The notes below the pieces were generated by a model that saw only the letters and a list, made by a program, of their open reading frames with translations, was not told where the DNA came from and did not search any database. The translations under genes were made by a program, and so were the position numbers. Positions 49,737-58,034 of a stretch of DNA of 64,000 nt are shown one piece after another. Origin of the DNA: Veillonella ratti (GTDB lineage: Bacteria; Bacillota; Negativicutes; Veillonellales; Veillonellaceae); assembly GCF_003992115.1 (NCBI RefSeq), contig NZ_RQUX01000012.1, positions 1 to 64,000 of the forward strand. The letters run 5' to 3'. Every line of letters begins with the position of its first letter. The stretch's first letter is position 1.

Positions 49737-50717
49737 ATGCCAGATATGACAAATCAATTAACAATTCCGGCTAACCTTGTACCAAAATTGTGGGCGCGAA
49801 AAGTATGGCACGAAGGCGTACAGGATAGCTATTTTGAAAAATTCACATCTACGGATGGCAAGAATGTTGTACATAAAAATGCGGATTTAAAGAAAGTAAA
49901 AGGCGATAAAGTAACGTTTGGCTTACTCATGAATTTGACTGGGCAAGGTGTTACAGGCACTCGTGCAACCTTAAAAGGTAAGGAAGAACAGCTTACTGTA
50001 TATGATTTTGGTGTAACCGTTGATTTAATTCGTAACGCAGTGACACGCTATGAATCTGAAGACCAGAAAAGCCCATATGACAATTTACCAATGGTTAAAG
50101 CCGCATTAACACAGTGGTTATCCGACTATTTGGATAATACGCTTATGGCTAAATTGTCTGCTAATCCAACAGCAGGCGAAGTTATGTATGCCGCTACTTC
50201 TGGTACTGTAGCAGGTACTGCGGCTACTGATAAATTGACTTGTAGCTTAATTAGTGTTGCTCGCCGTAAGGCTAAAATGCATGCACCAAAAGTTAATCCG
50301 ATTAAAATCGATGGTCAAGATAAGTATATTATGCTTGTAAGTCCTTGGGCGGCTCGTGATCTCAAAGATGACCCTGTATGGCAAGCCGCACAGCAAAATG
50401 CTAATGTGCGTGGGGCTAAAAATCCTATTTTCTCCGGTTCTTTAGGGGAATATGACGGTGTTGTACTCTATGAATATGAACGAGTAGTAACTTCTGATAC
50501 TGGCGCAAGTGGTGCAACAATCAATCGTAACTTGTTATTGGGTACACAAGCTGCATGCTTTGGCGTAGCTAGTGAACCTCGTCATATTGCGCAAGATGAT
50601 GATTACGGCAACGTACAGGGCAACGGCATCAGCATTATGGCAGGCATTGAAAAGTCAAAATATAATAGTAAAGATTATGGTGTTATTCAGGTTATCACCG
50701 GCGGTAAAAAGGACTAA
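49737..50717 (+). CDS. Major capsid protein, N4-gp56 family
   Basis: A 326-residue protein with the N4-gp56 pattern: LTIPANLVPKLWARKVWHEGVQDSYFEKFT, a GVTVDLIRNAVTRYESED segment and YIMLVSPWAARDLKDDPVWQAA. It is the HK97-fold coat of podovirus-like phages. Strong codon bias and ribosome site (AAGGAG) fit high expression. A terminator follows. Confidence 0.93.
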   Translation: MPDMTNQLTIPANLVPKLWARKVWHEGVQDSYFEKFTSTDGKNVVHKNADLKKVKGDKVTFGLLMNLTGQGVTGTRATLKGKEEQLTVYDFGVTVDLIRNAVTRYESEDQKSPYDNLPMVKAALTQWLSDYLDNTLMAKLSANPTAGEVMYAATSGTVAGTAATDKLTCSLISVARRKAKMHAPKVNPIKIDGQDKYIMLVSPWAARDLKDDPVWQAAQQNANVRGAKNPIFSGSLGEYDGVVLYEYERVVTSDTGASGATINRNLLLGTQAACFGVASEPRHIAQDDDYGNVQGNGISIMAGIEKSKYNSKDYGVIQVITGGKKD

Positions 50718-50730
50718 TTAGTGTTTTAAC

Positions 50731-50760
50731 AAGGGGGAGTGTAACAACTCCCCTTTATTT
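50731..50760 (+). terminator. Terminator after capsid gene
   Basis: AAGGGGGAGT / ACTCCCCTT stem then TATTT; it probably reduces expression of downstream tail genes. Confidence 0.82.
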
Positions 50761-50776
50761 GTAGGAGCGATTAATT

Positions 50777-51331
50777 ATGATCATTAAAGAATTACTTAAT
50801 CGTGCCTTTATGCAGATTGATGATACGGGGCATGAAAACTATACACCGTATAAACTGTTAGAGTATTACAACGAGGGCAATCACTTGCTTAATCACTTGC
50901 TTGCTAGTGTATTTCCATCATACGTAAAGCGCACATATACATCTACAGGTATTGGCAAGTTAGAATTACCTACTAATTGTATTGCCGTGTTAAAAGTAAC
51001 CGCTGATGGGCAAGAGATTGCTGATTATACGGTAAGTCAGCTCAAGAATATCGCTTTTGATGCGGAAACAGAAGAAATCATAGAAGTCGAGTATGTGCCA
51101 ACCGTTGATTATATGACATTAGATGATGAGAGCGGTTATATCGCTGAAATTGAAACAATGCTTGTTGATTACATTGTATATCGTGTAATGCAAATGGATA
51201 TTAATGGATTAGTAGCCATGTGGCAAGCAAGATTATCAGAATTAGATAATCAAAGCGGTGGTAATACAGGCGTAGTAATGGCAAGGGGGTATTACGATTA
51301 TGGTAGTCAGCGAACTGATTACGGAGATTAA
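50777..51331 (+). CDS. Head-completion / adaptor protein
   Basis: A 184-residue protein following the capsid, with the helical layout of P22 gp4-type adaptors (YTPYKLLEYYNEGNHLLNHLL, a beta sandwich in the middle, LVDYIVYRVMQMD). It would join portal and tail. It overlaps the next gene by 32 bases. Confidence 0.7.
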   Translation: MIIKELLNRAFMQIDDTGHENYTPYKLLEYYNEGNHLLNHLLASVFPSYVKRTYTSTGIGKLELPTNCIAVLKVTADGQEIADYTVSQLKNIAFDAETEEIIEVEYVPTVDYMTLDDESGYIAEIETMLVDYIVYRVMQMDINGLVAMWQARLSELDNQSGGNTGVVMARGYYDYGSQRTDYGD

Positions 51332-51770
51332 TCTTGAAAGCAATGAGATTTTAGATAATGAAACAGAATATATCCCTTATATTAATGCAGCCATTGACCA
51401 CTTATCTATGATATTAACTGCCATTAAAGACCGTGAAGTTATTAAGCGCACATCTATTAATAATAATGATGTTATTCCAATAGGATTTATGCAGTTTGTG
51501 CCTAAACAAGGCTATCCTATTACTATTAATAATGGCTCATTTGAGACGTACGGACAAAAGGAAGTAAAAGACGTATATTATGCGGTGAAAAAATCACATA
51601 TTGCCAATATGACAGATAGTATTCCTTTTACTGAATTATATACACATTATTTAGTACAGTTAGTATCTTATTTGGTAAAGAAAAAGTCATTGATGATTGA
51701 ATATGCAGGATTTGACAAAGGGTTTATTGATAGCTTGACACAACTTATTCAACAATCAAGGGGGTATTAG
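51300..51770 (+). CDS. Second head-tail connector-like protein
   Basis: A 156-residue protein with the same general layout as its neighbour (EYIPYINAAIDHLSMIL at the start, a LYTHYLVQLVSYLVKKK helix near the end). It may form a second connector ring. Function inferred from position and similarity of pattern. Confidence 0.62.
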   Translation: MVVSELITEINLESNEILDNETEYIPYINAAIDHLSMILTAIKDREVIKRTSINNNDVIPIGFMQFVPKQGYPITINNGSFETYGQKEVKDVYYAVKKSHIANMTDSIPFTELYTHYLVQLVSYLVKKKSLMIEYAGFDKGFIDSLTQLIQQSRGY

Positions 51771-51771
51771 C

Positions 51772-53193
51772 ATGGGTGAGAAATTACTAGCTAGTACTCG
51801 AGGCTTTCGGCTAGGTATTGATTGGTCAACGAGTCCAGAGAATATTGGTATTGAAAGCGTTGTACAGGCACTGCAGTGCGAATTTGACCGCACTGATGGA
51901 GCATTGCGAACAGTAGCCGGCGTAAGGATTGCCTATGATGCAGGCATTGAAATTGAAAGCCTTTTTTATGACCTAAACCGTAAACGCTTTTATTTTAATA
52001 GCGGCAATAACCTTTACTACACTGACTTACGGACGCATGAGTTGATAGGACAGCTAACAGGCAATAAAAAGCCTAAATATCACATATATAATGGTGATGT
52101 ATTAATTGCTAGCGGTGGTAAGTTACAAGCTATTACGGGTAGTGGCACATTAATTACGATTGATGACAGTCCTGCCTGTGAATTTGTAAGCAGTTACAGT
52201 GGGCGTGTGATTGTATCAAGCATCTATGGTCATAGCGTGTATTGGAGTGCTATTGGCGATTATAAATCGTGGAAAAATAACACCAACGATGCATCCAGTG
52301 GTCAATACGTTGATGTTGGTTATAAAGACCAAGGTACGATTATTTCATTAGACTTTTTAGGCAAGTCAATTCTTGTATATAAGCAGTATGGCAAGGTATA
52401 TCAAGTCATTGGCTCACCATCTGATAGCTATTTCAGCGTGTTTCCGCTATCTACAACAGGCTATTGCAGTGGCAGTGCTCTTAATATTGATGATCGTAGC
52501 TACTATTTAGGCGATAGCGGACTTATGAGTTTTATGCCTACCAATACATACGCTAATATTCAACCGTTCGAGACTGGATTAAATATTAACGCTTATCTTA
52601 TTAAAAACATCAAAGATACTTGTGAAATGTGGCATGTTCCATCACGTAAACAAATTTGGATTAAGCCTGAAAGTGGTAATCTTGTCTTTTTATATCATTA
52701 CATACCGAGATATGAAGACGGACGAGGTGTATTTACATCACGAAAATTAAGTCATAGTTTACATGAAGTTGTTGATTATAACAAAGATGTTTATATGGCA
52801 TATGGCACCAAAATTGGTATTCTTGACGAGCGTTTAGACACTGATGATGGTGAACAAATACAAACATCAATTATTTCAGGTAATAGACTAGCCACTAAGC
52901 TGTTTATATTGCTTATGAACTATGATTTTGTGGCACACAATATCATTGATGGTTATGGGAATGTGCAAATAAGTAACCGAACGCCTAAGCAAATTAAATT
53001 TGCATCTGTAGATGAGCGGTTAAGCGATGATGGTGGCATGTTGAGTGATTACAATGAGTTATTGTTTCAGGATGAATATACAAAGGTATATAAAATCGGT
53101 GGCGGTGCTAATAGAAACGTGCAGATAAAGATATTTGTAAAAAAAGGTGCCATTTCATTACGGCAATTTGATTACAACTACGAGGAGGTTTAG
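51772..53193 (+). CDS. Tail hub / DNA stabilisation protein (P22 gp10-like)
   Basis: A 473-residue beta-rich protein made of repeated strands (FDRTDGALRTVAGVRIAYD, IESLFYDLNRKRFYFNSGNNLYY, SSYSGRVIVSSIYGHSVYWS). This beta-propeller character, and its place after the connectors, fit P22 gp10-like tail-hub proteins. It would stabilise packaged DNA and hold the tail spike or fibre. Confidence 0.72.
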   Translation: MGEKLLASTRGFRLGIDWSTSPENIGIESVVQALQCEFDRTDGALRTVAGVRIAYDAGIEIESLFYDLNRKRFYFNSGNNLYYTDLRTHELIGQLTGNKKPKYHIYNGDVLIASGGKLQAITGSGTLITIDDSPACEFVSSYSGRVIVSSIYGHSVYWSAIGDYKSWKNNTNDASSGQYVDVGYKDQGTIISLDFLGKSILVYKQYGKVYQVIGSPSDSYFSVFPLSTTGYCSGSALNIDDRSYYLGDSGLMSFMPTNTYANIQPFETGLNINAYLIKNIKDTCEMWHVPSRKQIWIKPESGNLVFLYHYIPRYEDGRGVFTSRKLSHSLHEVVDYNKDVYMAYGTKIGILDERLDTDDGEQIQTSIISGNRLATKLFILLMNYDFVAHNIIDGYGNVQISNRTPKQIKFASVDERLSDDGGMLSDYNELLFQDEYTKVYKIGGGANRNVQIKIFVKKGAISLRQFDYNYEEV

Positions 53194-53195
53194 TA

Positions 53196-54440
53196 ATGGC
53201 ATATCAAGAGCGTTATCCTCTCAACGATAGCCCTAGTGGCGATACGAAGAGAGACGCTATTTTAAAGAATAGACAAGAAATGCTGAACATTGCCGATGAG
53301 ATTGATAAAAAGTCAAATGGCAATGGTGGAGGTGGAGGATTACGTAACCGTGTGTTAACAGGTAATTCCACAGGTGGTCAATACAACTACTTAAGTGGTG
53401 ATAATCTATCGGTAACAATTGATGGAACAGTAACTCCTATTGTAGTTACTTTTGCTGATGGGTTTGATAAAAACGGCACGGTGGATTATATAAAATCGAT
53501 TACTACACGTGCTACGCCTTGGGTGTTACCAGCAAATACTACTTCGTATTTATATGTGGACTATAACGCATCAACTGGGGCAATTAATTATGATAGCACT
53601 ACCATTGAGCCGATTATCAGTAACACAACACCTGATACAGCAAGTAATGGTAGTCACTATTACAATGAAATGCTCGGTAGGACTTATGCATACAATGGTC
53701 AGCAATGGACGCCTAAAATCCGTGTGTTTTTGGCTGCAGTAGATACTACTTCAACAAGCATAACAACTATAAAGTATATAAATCGTAGTGACAAAACGAT
53801 TACTAACAAAATGTTACAGGACAATGTTATTACGACTGATAAAGTGAAAGATAAAAGCATCACGGCTGATAAGCTAGGTGATGATGTAACAAAGGTTATT
53901 AATAATGTATTAGATAAAGTGTATCCTGTTGGATCTATTTATTGCTCAACTGTAAGTACAAATCCAAAAACATTGTTTGGATTTGGCACATGGGACTATA
54001 TCGAACAAGGTCGTGTGTTGCTCTCACAAGGTAGCAATTATAAAGCAGGTAGTATTGGTGGTGAGGCAACGCATAAGCTAACTAATTCTGAAATGCCTGT
54101 ACACAATCATAGTGGTAGCGTTGCAGCTAGTGGAAATCATAATCATGGTGCTAGAGCAGATATACAAGGGAGTCATAATCATGGTGCTTGGGTTGGTCGT
54201 AATTATAGTGCGACAGGAAATTATGAAGGTTTTGATAATGGTAGATTTCCGCTTCAAACAAAAGCTGGTGATGTAGGCTCTGCATTTCTTATAACAGAGC
54301 TAGGAGGACCTCATACTCATAACATTACTATTGATATAAATGGTTATCATAATCACAGCATACCGAGTGATGGCAGTAATGTAGCACATAATAACATGCA
54401 ACCATATTTAGCAGTTTATATGTGGAAACGGGTGAGCTGA
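53196..54440 (+). CDS. Tail fibre / receptor-binding protein with collar domain
   Basis: A 414-residue protein. The N-terminal 60 residues look virion-anchoring, the middle is beta-rich, and a short repeat (TDKVKDKSITADKLGDDV, about 208-225) is typical of fibre shafts. From about 243, YPVGSIYCSTVSTNPKTLFGFGTWD and GEATHKLTNSEMPVHNH to NNMQPYLAVYMWKR is the phage tail-collar/receptor-binding domain. His-rich clusters (HNHSG, NHNHG, SHNHG) likely bind metal in the trimer. Confidence 0.88.
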   Translation: MAYQERYPLNDSPSGDTKRDAILKNRQEMLNIADEIDKKSNGNGGGGGLRNRVLTGNSTGGQYNYLSGDNLSVTIDGTVTPIVVTFADGFDKNGTVDYIKSITTRATPWVLPANTTSYLYVDYNASTGAINYDSTTIEPIISNTTPDTASNGSHYYNEMLGRTYAYNGQQWTPKIRVFLAAVDTTSTSITTIKYINRSDKTITNKMLQDNVITTDKVKDKSITADKLGDDVTKVINNVLDKVYPVGSIYCSTVSTNPKTLFGFGTWDYIEQGRVLLSQGSNYKAGSIGGEATHKLTNSEMPVHNHSGSVAASGNHNHGARADIQGSHNHGAWVGRNYSATGNYEGFDNGRFPLQTKAGDVGSAFLITELGGPHTHNITIDINGYHNHSIPSDGSNVAHNNMQPYLAVYMWKRVS

Positions 54441-54850
54441 TGAAGTTAAATAGCTTAAAAGAAATGATTGAGGACTACGAACGGTACACGCAGGAGGTTG
54501 TTAGTCTTGATGGATTTTACTTTGATAAGGAAGATGGCTCATTTCATGATGACTATTACACCTATTTTAAATTCTTTGACAAACAAGGTTTTTTGTTTTG
54601 GTGTGTAAAAACGTTGGATGGTGAAAAATATATCTGTTTATTGCAGACATATGGTTTTTTTAAGCATATGGCAGAATATGTAAAAGAAGTAATGCGGTTA
54701 AATGAAATAAAAAAAGTCATTACATTTACTACACGAAATCCTCGAGCTCATTGCCGTAAGTGGAAAATGCAACGGCTTGAATCTGAAGACTATGAATATC
54801 GAGGCAAGAAATACTATGCACTGGTTACTGACTATGAACATGTGCATTGA
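54440..54850 (+). CDS. GNAT-like virion-associated protein
   Basis: A 136-residue protein starting at ATG 54440 behind GGTGAG. The end, VITFTTRNPRAHCRKWKMQRLES, resembles the CoA-binding helix and last strands of GNAT acyltransferases, as in podovirus gp13-type core proteins. It precedes the ejection proteins and could be an internal virion or assembly protein. No clear catalytic residue is visible. Confidence 0.55.
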   Translation: MKLNSLKEMIEDYERYTQEVVSLDGFYFDKEDGSFHDDYYTYFKFFDKQGFLFWCVKTLDGEKYICLLQTYGFFKHMAEYVKEVMRLNEIKKVITFTTRNPRAHCRKWKMQRLESEDYEYRGKKYYALVTDYEHVH

Positions 54851-54861
54851 AAGGAGCGTAT

Positions 54862-56412
54862 ATGATTATCTTTGATTTACAGTTGTTTGGCGGTGGCAAG
54901 AATAAGAATAAATCATCGACAAAGGTTAATTTATTACCGTCAACACAAGAAGAACAACAAGCATTAGCGAGTCAGTTAGATTATATTAATCAAGCTAATC
55001 CGGCTGCAAAAAACGCCTTACAAATGGGCAATAACGCAATGAGTGGGGCTAATGTAAATGTTGACTATCAAGGCTTATATAATCGTTATTTGAATCAGAA
55101 CAATCAAAACTTAAATGACGTTAATAATATGAGCGGACAAACACAAAATGCAATGACCGATAATGCCAATGCTAACGCTCAATATGGTTCAAGCATGGGG
55201 AGTGCGATTGACAGTATGAATAATACAGCCAATACCCTTAATGAGCAGTATAAAAATGCGTTATCAGATTTTAACAACAGTTATAGTGGTATTGCTAATG
55301 GACAATTACCTACAGCGTATAGCGAAAAGCGTGAGAAAGCGTTAAATAACTCTCTTGAAAATACAGTAGGTAATACGTTATCAGGATTGGCAAGTCGCGG
55401 GATTATTAATAGCAGTCAAGCGGATACGGCATTTAATGGAATTAGTAAAAATGCAAGCGATACATTGGCTAATCAATACGCTAGTGATTTAGGTCAAGCC
55501 GCACAATTAGCAAGTAATGGATTTGCTAATAATTTGAGTGGTATTAATGCACAACAAGGATTGTGGGCTAATCAATATAGCAATACTATGAATGGTTTGA
55601 ATAATCAAGCTAATTTAGCTAATCAGACCTATTCTAATACGCTGAATGGCATTAATACAGGTAGCGGATTAACAAATCAAGCAGAAACTATCGCTTACAA
55701 TCCATTACAGTATGGTGGTACAGCACAGCAAAATGCTGTTCAATATCCAACTAGTTTGTATAGCTTAAGTGCGGCTTTAAACAGTCCAAATAGCAATTTA
55801 TGGGAGGCAATGATGCGGTCAAGATATGGAGCAAGTAGTGGCAATACGTCATCTACTTCACAGCAAGGTAGTGGCAACTTTATTACAGGGCTTGTGGGTG
55901 GTTTTTGTTTTCCTGCAGGCACAGAGGTGGCAACGCCTACAGGAGCAGTTAATATTGAAGCGATTGTTGATGGAGAACAAGTACTTACTTTGGGCGATGT
56001 TATCAACGTTATTAAACTGCATAATATGGGAACAAAGCGTATTTATACGTTAAAAACAAGCCGCACTACTGTGAATACAACTGAAACAGAGAAATTTAAG
56101 ACTCGTGATGGCTGGAAGTTACTGAGTGAATTAGCTATTGGTGATGAAATTATGACAGTACACGACTATGATCGTGTAACTGAAGTAATTGATACAGGCA
56201 ATGATGAGACTGTTTATGTGCTTGAATGTGACGGTGCTAATACATTCTACGCTAATGGCGTATTGGCTGAAGGTTTGACAGATGATGATAAAAAAGCAAA
56301 TGAGAAAATTGAAAAAACAGCAGAAGAAAAGACCATTGAAATGGTAGAAGAAAAGCCAAAAGTAAGACGTAGAAGTAAAAAGGCGGCAGAATCCGCAGAA
56401 CAGGAGGCTTAA
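54862..56412 (+). CDS. Internal virion protein with a degenerate Hint (intein-like) domain
   Basis: A 516-residue protein from ATG 54862. It begins with the short leader MIIFDLQLFGGG seen on ejected virion proteins. Residues about 20-335 are Asn/Gln/Ala-rich helices. At Cys349 a Hint domain begins (CFPAGTEV) and runs to about 471 through VLTLGD, FKTRDGWKLLSELAIGDEI and NTFYANGVLAEG. A basic and acidic tail follows (PKVRRRSKKAAE). The N-terminal Cys and Thr of block A are present, but the block B His (normally TxxH) reads TETEK, and the usual C-terminal His-Asn is Glu-Gly, so full splicing is unlikely. Confidence 0.78.
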   Translation: MIIFDLQLFGGGKNKNKSSTKVNLLPSTQEEQQALASQLDYINQANPAAKNALQMGNNAMSGANVNVDYQGLYNRYLNQNNQNLNDVNNMSGQTQNAMTDNANANAQYGSSMGSAIDSMNNTANTLNEQYKNALSDFNNSYSGIANGQLPTAYSEKREKALNNSLENTVGNTLSGLASRGIINSSQADTAFNGISKNASDTLANQYASDLGQAAQLASNGFANNLSGINAQQGLWANQYSNTMNGLNNQANLANQTYSNTLNGINTGSGLTNQAETIAYNPLQYGGTAQQNAVQYPTSLYSLSAALNSPNSNLWEAMMRSRYGASSGNTSSTSQQGSGNFITGLVGGFCFPAGTEVATPTGAVNIEAIVDGEQVLTLGDVINVIKLHNMGTKRIYTLKTSRTTVNTTETEKFKTRDGWKLLSELAIGDEIMTVHDYDRVTEVIDTGNDETVYVLECDGANTFYANGVLAEGLTDDDKKANEKIEKTAEEKTIEMVEEKPKVRRRSKKAAESAEQEA

Positions 56413-56414
56413 TT

Positions 56415-58022
56415 ATGGGAATGACTGATGAAGCATTAGGACGTTTAGCCGGAATGTGGTTAGGGCATCGCTGGGGGCGAATTCAAGAAAATAATGCAGC
56501 TAAGGCATTAGGCAATATTTATGGATATGATTATGATGCAGAAAAAGCGGCACAACAAGCTGCACAGCAGGCGACTCAACAAGGTATTGATAGCAACCTG
56601 TGGAATCAAGCACCTAATGTACAAAATAACATTGCTCAATATACACATCCTAATAATCAAACAGCTTTCAATTTACCGAATGATTCACAAGATAACTTGT
56701 GGCAGACTGATTTAACGCAGTATACCCGTCCACAACAGAGCAATAATAATATGTGGCAAGTGACACAGCAACCGAATGTTGCTAGTGGATCGTTACAGGC
56801 TAATCAAAATTTATGGCAAACAATGCAAAATCCACAGCCACAGCAGTCAGTACTTAATCAATCTGCAAATAATAATCTATGGAATTTAACGCAACAGCCT
56901 AATTCAATGCAGACTTTTGGACAGTTCGTAAACCCGCAAGTAACCTCATTAAACGGCGCTAGTGTTAATGAGGGAAGACCAAATCAAGCTAGCGCTTTAC
57001 CGGATACACAGAAACCATTGGCAGAAACGAATGGAATGGGGATACCTGACCGTAATGCTATTGCTGCTAATTATCAACGCCAGTTTGGCAAGGATGTTGT
57101 GGCACTAGTAAAAGGTGGTATGAATTTAAATGATGCAAAAGTATATGCATCAAATCGCATGCAAAGCAATATTGATAGAGCTTACGGCGACTATGTAACC
57201 AAATTTACAGATGATGTACTTGAACCAATGCGGCAGGATATTGTTAATAACCTCATGTATACCACTGATAAAGATGGTAATACGGTGGTAGATACATATA
57301 ACAGCAGTAAAGTTAAAGGCATGTATAGCGCAGTTACACGATATAACGCACTTGCTCAAAAGGTAGGTGCACAGCAAATTGATATGAATAATTTGGCTAG
57401 TGCAGCTGCTATTAATAAACCTAACTTTAAAGATACTACAATGCCTAATGGGCATCTTATCCGCATTGATGGTGATACAGGTGCAGTGCAAGATATGGGT
57501 AACTATGGTAAGGTTTCCCCTTACGGTGCACAAAATGGTCATATTATTATGCATGATGATAGTGGTAATGTTAAGGACATTGGTGGTTATGGTGCCGTAA
57601 AATTACAACAACTTGATGATGGTACAACATATCTTGTTAGTGCCGATGGAAAAATGCAATTTGTTGGTAAATTCCCTAAAGCTGTTGGCGGTGGTAGAGG
57701 TTACGGCGGAACCAGTGGTTTACAAGCTCAACAATTGCGGACACTGGCAAGTCTACATCAAGCTTGGGTTAAACAACACCCGGATGTTGATGAAAATGAT
57801 AGCCCTTATTATAATGACTTACAATCAGCTCTTACGGGTGGTATTAGTGGTGATAATAGTTCCGCATCAAGTGACGATCATGCAGGTTTGAAAGGTCAAG
57901 ACAAGGCTGTTGCAGATTTAATTGATAAAAAACGCATGAATGGCGAAAGCCCTGAAAAAATTAAAGCGGAGTTGGAAGATGCATTTGGTAAAGAAAACTA
58001 TTATATTAATTGGATTTGGTAG
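56415..58022 (+). CDS. Gln/Asn-rich internal (ejection) protein
   Basis: A 535-residue protein starting 3 bases after the Hint-domain gene. Residues 40-185 are very rich in Gln and Asn and contain repeated N(L/M)W(N/Q) motifs. The C-terminal half has repeated DG/GN turns (GHLIRIDGDTGAVQDMGNYG, GHIIMHDDSGNVKDIGGYG) typical of beta-hairpin repeats. Position and composition suggest a second ejected core protein. No enzyme motif recognised. Confidence 0.65.
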   Translation: MGMTDEALGRLAGMWLGHRWGRIQENNAAKALGNIYGYDYDAEKAAQQAAQQATQQGIDSNLWNQAPNVQNNIAQYTHPNNQTAFNLPNDSQDNLWQTDLTQYTRPQQSNNNMWQVTQQPNVASGSLQANQNLWQTMQNPQPQQSVLNQSANNNLWNLTQQPNSMQTFGQFVNPQVTSLNGASVNEGRPNQASALPDTQKPLAETNGMGIPDRNAIAANYQRQFGKDVVALVKGGMNLNDAKVYASNRMQSNIDRAYGDYVTKFTDDVLEPMRQDIVNNLMYTTDKDGNTVVDTYNSSKVKGMYSAVTRYNALAQKVGAQQIDMNNLASAAAINKPNFKDTTMPNGHLIRIDGDTGAVQDMGNYGKVSPYGAQNGHIIMHDDSGNVKDIGGYGAVKLQQLDDGTTYLVSADGKMQFVGKFPKAVGGGRGYGGTSGLQAQQLRTLASLHQAWVKQHPDVDENDSPYYNDLQSALTGGISGDNSSASSDDHAGLKGQDKAVADLIDKKRMNGESPEKIKAELEDAFGKENYYINWIW

Positions 58023-58034
58023 AAAGGACTAATT

